DNA of 64,000 nucleotides, taken from IMG/VR virus record IMGVR_UViG_3300025280_000024, positions 38,046-102,045 of that record; one strand, written 5' to 3'. This document shows positions 59,298 to 64,000 of the stretch, in pieces. A program made the translations under genes and the position numbers. The notes beneath the pieces are model-generated. The model was given only the letters and a program-made list of their open reading frames with translations. It was not told the DNA's origin and ran no database searches. This stretch comes from a virus. How positions within the stretch are numbered: position 1 is the first letter of the stretch; every line of letters begins with the position of its first letter.

Positions 59298-60239
59298 TTA
59301 TACTTGCTTCACAAACCTTAATGGAACGTCAACTCTGTATCCAGTAGTAGCACCAGTTACTCTTACAACAGAATCCAAATATCGATAAGTTCCTGCGGCT
59401 GCACTGGTGCCAGTAATAGTTAAACCACTTGCACCCAGTTTATCAAACAAATAATTATTAGTGCTTAATTCGATTGAAGCCTTAATTGTAAATCGCAATC
59501 TAGTGCCCCGGGGTCCAGCGATTACTTGTGGCAATTCTGTACCATCTTGGTTCGGCGGCGAAAGATCTCGAATAAAAGTCGGTTTATCAGTATTATAAGA
59601 TAAATAATAGCTGGCTATATTATCGTCATCGATAAAAGAAACTTTTGCAGAGGTTTTACCGTTTCTGTCCCATATAGAACCGAACCGATTATCTATTTCA
59701 ATAATATATTGAGTTTCAATTAAATCTCCATCAAGCCGTTCGTTGGCTGAAATTTCTGTTGTATTTAGTCCTTGATCAAGTCTTACCCAGTGATCGGTAT
59801 CTTTTGAAACGGAAAAACCATTTATAACGCCGTCGACAACAGCTCTCGACAGTGCCTTTTCCGTATCAACATCAACCGCAACAAGAAAAGTGTTTTGGCT
59901 GGGCGCGGTTGTGTGCATTTTAGAAGAAGCTCTTAATGTATTTAATACAATTTCCGGTAGATACATGAGAGAAGTTCTCGGAATTGAAATCAGCTTCGAA
60001 TTCATTAAACTAGTGTTGTTTGTAAAAGCTTCCAAAACAGGAGTTTGCAGAATGTCCAAATCGTAATATGCAGAACCGCTAGCGTGATTCTTATCATACG
60101 ATCCATAATTAATTTCATCATCGCCTAAACAAAATTTAGCAATGCGAAAACTACCATCACCCCTGGCCAATCTCATTCTTCCCGTGTCTGTTAGCACTGC
60201 ATCGAGAATTATATCACCAGAATTATCTAAAAAAGCCAT
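59298..60239 (-). CDS. tail/baseplate structural protein (MAFLDNSGDIILDAVLTDTG type)
   Basis: 313 aa. The N-terminus (DNSGDIILDAVLTDTGRMRL, GDGSFRIAKFCLGDDEINYG) is a pattern I have seen commonly in virion proteins of marine myoviruses. The C-terminal third is a beta domain (GPRGTRLRFTIKASIELS ... VDVPLRFVKQ). No motif suggests enzyme activity. Sits between the 887-aa and the paralogous structural genes; an ACTATTTACA motif and a GAGGGG ribosome site precede it. Confidence 0.6.
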   Translation of the reverse strand: MAFLDNSGDIILDAVLTDTGRMRLARGDGSFRIAKFCLGDDEINYGSYDKNHASGSAYYDLDILQTPVLEAFTNNTSLMNSKLISIPRTSLMYLPEIVLNTLRASSKMHTTAPSQNTFLVAVDVDTEKALSRAVVDGVINGFSVSKDTDHWVRLDQGLNTTEISANERLDGDLIETQYIIEIDNRFGSIWDRNGKTSAKVSFIDDDNIASYYLSYNTDKPTFIRDLSPPNQDGTELPQVIAGPRGTRLRFTIKASIELSTNNYLFDKLGASGLTITGTSAAAGTYRYLDSVVRVTGATTGYRVDVPLRFVKQV

Positions 60240-60267
60240 GTTTACCCCTCTTCATAAAACGTATTAT

Positions 60268-60277
60268 TGTAAATAGT
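60268..60277 (-). promoter_or_regulatory. recurrent motif ACTATTTACA upstream of structural gene
   Basis: Copy 29-38 bases before ATG 60239, in the 63-base gap after the 887-aa gene. Confidence 0.4.
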
Positions 60278-60302
60278 GTCTTATTTCGTTTTACTTCTTG
60301 TA

Positions 60303-62966
60303 TTATTTTTCACCATATTGAGAATCGTCGACACATACTGTGCCGATGGGGCAATCATCGTCCGTTGTTTCACTAAAATCCCCGGGGACACTCTTTTTGG
60401 ATTTTTGTAGTGCAAAAGCTCCTGGATCAAAAAAAGCAGACGGCGCCGAGGTTCCAGCAATTGCGCCGGCAGCATATTTAGTCATAAACCTATCATAATC
60501 ATATGCATATTTAAACTTCACGTTCACATCAAACTTTCTTCCTGTGTTTTTAGATATAAACCTAAATTTAAAATTTTTATCCCATACACTGCCTTCTTCA
60601 GTCAACCCTAAAACAATTTCATCTCTGCCTATTTTCGTAGCACTTTTTAAATTCCTGCCGGCATCTGTTTTATCCATATCAATAATACGATGTGGAAAAG
60701 AAGGAATAATGTAAATGTTTTTATTTATAGTTTTTGTTGGAACTTTGTGACTCGGTTCTTTCAGTTCGGGTGTATCCACTAATAAATAGACTGCTCCATC
60801 TTCTTCTACCATCTCCACTTCAAAAACTGGTGAAGGATAAGACAAATGACCATGTACGTCTGTCGTTCGAAATGTATAATAATATTTTTTATTTGACTCA
60901 ATGTCATCAACGTAAGATACTGCTGATAAATTAGTGCCATTAAATTCTGTAGGAATTTGTTTAATTATGTTACCAGAAAAGTCTCTATAAGATTTGGGCA
61001 TCTTTTCTAGTCGATATATTTCAAAAAGTCGCGGAGGATCATCTGAAGCATAGTTGATTGGATCGCCGCGTGAAACTTTTTGAATTTTTTCCATTTCACT
61101 TATCAGTGCCTCTTCTCCAGGTTCGATTACTTGTGGAACTAATTTATAATCACCCACATTTGCGTTTAAATTAAAAAGTATTCGATCACTCATTCCTCGA
61201 TATGGAATAATATTAACATCGGGTGCCACCGGGGGCCTATCAAGAATTTTGTTGACGCCACTTTCAAAATAAGGAACTTTGACAAGTTTTAAATATGGTT
61301 CCAAAAAAACTTTGAATCGAGGTAGGTCATATATTATGGCCGGGTCGTCATACTTTCCTCTAAGAGTGTCGTCGAAAACATGTCCTGGTTCTTCTTTCTC
61401 ATATCTATATTTTGTTCCAAAAACTAATCGATATGCATAAATCTTGTATCTATACTCAGTATTGTATTTAACCTGTGTGTCAATAAAATTACATATTCCC
61501 AATTCATCAGAATTTGGAATGAAAAAACTTTGAATTGGTTCTACAGATCCTCTTGTAAACTTATCTATTTGATAAAAAACCGATTCCGAATAAGTGGTTT
61601 TGCCTTCTTCAAAAATTTCTTTGAGGTTTCTATTGTTTTGCCTTATTAACGTGCGTATTCGACCCAACAAAACAATTTTTAACAAATTTGCTATTTGAGG
61701 CCGGCATTCATCTAAAATTTTGGTTTCATTGCACTTGTTTCTACCAAATACCACTGTATTCTTTAAACTTGATTCCTCGGCTATCCCGCGCCACCATTCA
61801 GTTATATCCCACGTTTTATATGATTGGTTAGGGAGTATCTTTGAACCTAATAACCTTGTTCCACTTTTTCCTTTTTTTTCCGTTAAAAACTCACGTTGTT
61901 CAACAAATTTAATCTCGCCCCTTCCACTAGAAGCTTGTACGTGGTTAATAAGATTGGCACTTAGTTCCGCTTCTCTTAACATTCCAGCAGCCTGAGTGCC
62001 GGCGCCTGTAGAAAACTTTATATCCATGTGCATCGGAAATAGTTCTTTTTTAGCGCTAAACTTAGTTAAAAAATCAACATCAACTTGAGAAAAAATAAAA
62101 TTTCTGAATTTCTCATTAAGTTTTGCCATTTTTTGTGGGTCATTCTTTAGTTTGTCATAGCCACTCTGCCATGATTTAAAATAATCGGCTATTTGAGTAC
62201 TTCTTTCACCAACTTTTTCACCTTTTTCATTAAGTATATCTTTGTAAACACCAATAATATTACCCATAAGAGATATATGCTTATTGTACCATGAATTATT
62301 TTCATCTAGATATCCACTTTCCTTTTCTGACAAAAAAGAATACAAACAGGGCAATAATTTTTCTTCCACGTTGTCTATCTTATTTTCATACCCATTGACA
62401 TAAAAATTATATTCTGAATCAACATCGGCTACTAAAGTTAGAATATTACTAATTGCAAGATCTAGTGTTTCTTTGTATAAATACGGTACGCTGTATTCAA
62501 AAGGACAATCCTGCCAACTCTTCGAAGGGTTGGCAAGTTCAAGCTCATTATCAACGAACTCAAACCATTTTTCTAAATCGAACACCATGTCTGAGGTGTG
62601 CGCTTCTGCTCCTGTGTACCCAGGCGGGATACTTAATAAAAATCTGTGATTTTCTTTCGGTATTAGTTTTATATATTGCGATATAACTGGAAACAAATCT
62701 CCCCCTTCTTCAATCGGTGGATCTCCATACTCAATTGAAAATGGTGAGTCTCCGGGAATATTATATCCAAAAACGATATTATCATTATGAGATGTCCATA
62801 ATTTTCCAGTATACCACCTTATTGGATCTATTTGATCCGGCGGGGGCCCCATGACCTCGCTGAAGCGGTGGGGGAGCATGAGTGTTGGCTCTCCACTGCT
62901 TTCGTCGAGCGTTGTGGTGGCGTGTAATCCAAAATCTACAGCTGTTCTTTTTTTCCCTATACTCAT
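60303..62966 (-). CDS. large structural protein with fibronectin-III-like segments
   Basis: 887 aa. The middle and C-terminal regions show FnIII/Ig-like strands: VKYNTEYRYKIYAYRLVFG, and SNKKYYYTFRTTDVHGHLSY followed by PSPVFEV. Long helical N-terminal region (SGYDKLKNDPQKMAKLNEKF). The acidic C-terminal end has DDDCPIGTVCVD. No catalytic motif. Probably a baseplate wedge or tail-fibre-bearing protein; the paired FnIII-like arrangement supports an exposed role. Its stop is followed by a 63-base gap and its start overlaps the previous stop by 1 base. Confidence 0.55.
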   Translation of the reverse strand: MSIGKKRTAVDFGLHATTTLDESSGEPTLMLPHRFSEVMGPPPDQIDPIRWYTGKLWTSHNDNIVFGYNIPGDSPFSIEYGDPPIEEGGDLFPVISQYIKLIPKENHRFLLSIPPGYTGAEAHTSDMVFDLEKWFEFVDNELELANPSKSWQDCPFEYSVPYLYKETLDLAISNILTLVADVDSEYNFYVNGYENKIDNVEEKLLPCLYSFLSEKESGYLDENNSWYNKHISLMGNIIGVYKDILNEKGEKVGERSTQIADYFKSWQSGYDKLKNDPQKMAKLNEKFRNFIFSQVDVDFLTKFSAKKELFPMHMDIKFSTGAGTQAAGMLREAELSANLINHVQASSGRGEIKFVEQREFLTEKKGKSGTRLLGSKILPNQSYKTWDITEWWRGIAEESSLKNTVVFGRNKCNETKILDECRPQIANLLKIVLLGRIRTLIRQNNRNLKEIFEEGKTTYSESVFYQIDKFTRGSVEPIQSFFIPNSDELGICNFIDTQVKYNTEYRYKIYAYRLVFGTKYRYEKEEPGHVFDDTLRGKYDDPAIIYDLPRFKVFLEPYLKLVKVPYFESGVNKILDRPPVAPDVNIIPYRGMSDRILFNLNANVGDYKLVPQVIEPGEEALISEMEKIQKVSRGDPINYASDDPPRLFEIYRLEKMPKSYRDFSGNIIKQIPTEFNGTNLSAVSYVDDIESNKKYYYTFRTTDVHGHLSYPSPVFEVEMVEEDGAVYLLVDTPELKEPSHKVPTKTINKNIYIIPSFPHRIIDMDKTDAGRNLKSATKIGRDEIVLGLTEEGSVWDKNFKFRFISKNTGRKFDVNVKFKYAYDYDRFMTKYAAGAIAGTSAPSAFFDPGAFALQKSKKSVPGDFSETTDDDCPIGTVCVDDSQYGEK

Positions 62967-64000
62967 TAATATGTTCCCATTGATCCCATCGAGCCGGCTG
63001 AACCGCCACCGCCTAGGGCACCACCTGTTGTGCCACCGACACCTTCAGTTAAATCGCCAACAGATTGCGGGGCCGCGAACTCTTCAACTATTGGAAGTTC
63101 GTCAGAGCCTGGAGGTATGAGACGATCTCTTTCTCGTGTTGCTGTTCCTGCTTCTTCTAAAGCCTGAGTTTTTTGTATTATAAAATAGTTATCATACGAT
63201 GGTATATCTAGACCCTCACCAGCCCTAACGCTTGGTAAGTTCTGATGTTCAAATCTCCTAAGCCTACAAAGAATTTCTGTGTTTTTAAAATCTCTTAATT
63301 GTTGCATTGTAGCAGTTCGCCAAACTGGTCGTTTTATTAAAACCCCGTCCTCTGTAGACTTAACATATCCAGACAAAAATTCAACCTTCTGCAACAACAA
63401 ATAATTGAATATGAAAGCATTTTCAGTTGCGAGATTTGTTGATAAATTTTGAAAATTGTGATTCACTTTGTCATTGTATCCAGCAGCGTCGGCAAGAATC
63501 GATTTAAGTTGCAGTGGCATAGCCTCAATAATCCGTTCGTTGATTGCTCTCGTGCGAGCCTTTTTCGGATCCGTCGCAACGCCGGCAAGCTCAAGAAGCT
63601 TCTCTATGGTAAACCTCTCTGCATTTCCTAGACGCTGTTGTGGATTTGGTATCGATTCACCTTGATCGCCAATAAAAACCCGGGACATTGGTGCCGGCGG
63701 AATTGTCAACGCAAACCCGGAAACCAATTTTGCCAAAAATAAATTAGGATTTTGAGACTCGTTTGGATCCATTATTTCTTCTTTATATGGTTTGGTTTGA
63801 ACTTCTGCCGGCGCCGTCGCAGCCTTTAATACATCTCCGGTGTTTATAAACCTATCCTCTTCTTTATCTTTTTTTTCGTAAATTAATGATGGTTCAACCA
63901 TGGTAAGATTAAAAGCTTCAAGAGTCTTCAATAAATTATATTTTATTTTTTGTTTGGCCGGCTTAAGTTTAGAAGTTGTTTTTGTTTCATACTTAGAATT
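62966..64000 (-). CDS. structural protein, 5' end beyond the window
   Basis: At least 345 codons: no start is forced at 63931, where the codon is TTG, and the frame remains open to the window edge (SKYETKTTSKLKPAKQKIKY precedes it). Helical with a Gly/Ser-rich C-terminal tail (GGTTGGALGGGGSAGSMG). Segments include RVFIGDQGESIPNPQQRLGN and FNYLLLQKVEFLSGYVK. No recognised motif. Shares a one-base overlap with the downstream 887-aa gene. Likely a baseplate or tail component from its neighbours. Confidence 0.55.
   Translation of the reverse strand, partial: NSKYETKTTSKLKPAKQKIKYNLLKTLEAFNLTMVEPSLIYEKKDKEEDRFINTGDVLKAATAPAEVQTKPYKEEIMDPNESQNPNLFLAKLVSGFALTIPPAPMSRVFIGDQGESIPNPQQRLGNAERFTIEKLLELAGVATDPKKARTRAINERIIEAMPLQLKSILADAAGYNDKVNHNFQNLSTNLATENAFIFNYLLLQKVEFLSGYVKSTEDGVLIKRPVWRTATMQQLRDFKNTEILCRLRRFEHQNLPSVRAGEGLDIPSYDNYFIIQKTQALEEAGTATRERDRLIPPGSDELPIVEEFAAPQSVGDLTEGVGGTTGGALGGGGSAGSMGSMGTY

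Noticed and set aside
1-64000. tRNA genes
   Set aside because: No cloverleaf-like segment with an acceptor/T-loop pattern was noticed by eye; a covariance search was not possible.

Overview
The window is a densely packed piece of a large tailed-phage genome of the T4-like myovirus type. Every gene I can support reads on the minus strand, so transcription runs from high to low coordinates. The organism is inferred from T4-style head and tail genes (large terminase, portal, prohead protease, scaffold, major capsid protein, neck proteins, sheath, tube, gp26/gp53-like baseplate proteins) next to phage recombination and replication genes. The AT-rich composition, a phage bS21 ribosomal protein and short N-terminal tags I associate with marine phage proteins suggest an uncultured marine phage of a heterotrophic bacterium. 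The host cannot be read from the sequence.

Layout from the right end, in transcription order: 56955-64000 holds five tail or baseplate structural genes, the first cut by the window edge. 51652-56942 holds a RuvC-like resolvase, a primase, a small tagged protein and a fused gp47-gp46 (Mre11-Rad50-like) recombination protein. 48437-51612 holds small tagged or membrane proteins (holin-like, coiled-coil and signal-peptide proteins) and a NUDIX hydrolase. 33920-48384 is a tightly overlapping cassette of 14 genes whose products all begin with a variant of the same ~14-residue segment (MKLLFENWRKFLxE) followed by unrelated domains. 20113-33915 holds terminase, portal, core proteins, prohead protease, bS21, scaffold, major capsid protein and small decoration-like proteins. 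3674-20013 holds neck, tail sheath, tail tube, tail chaperones, tape measure and baseplate genes. 1-3665 holds a short family-A DNA polymerase, a tubulin/FtsZ-like protein, a ssDNA-binding protein and a RecA/UvsX recombinase cut by the left edge.

The main discovery candidate is the 33920-48384 cassette. The shared N-terminus looks like a capsid-targeting sequence: in 13 of 14 proteins it ends in [L/I]-x-E, the cleavage consensus of the T4 gp21 prohead protease, and a gp21 homologue lies at 27120-27731. The cargo would be a set of effectors packaged in the head and delivered with the DNA: a CCA-adding enzyme, a 2H phosphoesterase, a nucleotidyltransferase, two HExxH peptidases, an amidoligase-like protein, ADP-ribosyltransferase-like proteins, a ParB-like protein, a HAD phosphatase, repeat proteins and a membrane protein. 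A second tag (MKITKTQLKQIIKEE), with the same [I]-x-E at residues 12-14, marks six more small proteins.

Other notable signals are a probable programmed frameshift joining two tail-chaperone frames, a phage tubulin-like gene, about 70 copies of the palindrome GCCGGC in all reading frames, and a recurrent intergenic motif (ACTA[T/A]TTATA) on the coding strand. No intergenic stretch exceeds 300 bases. I found no tRNA genes, CRISPR arrays or insertion sequences.
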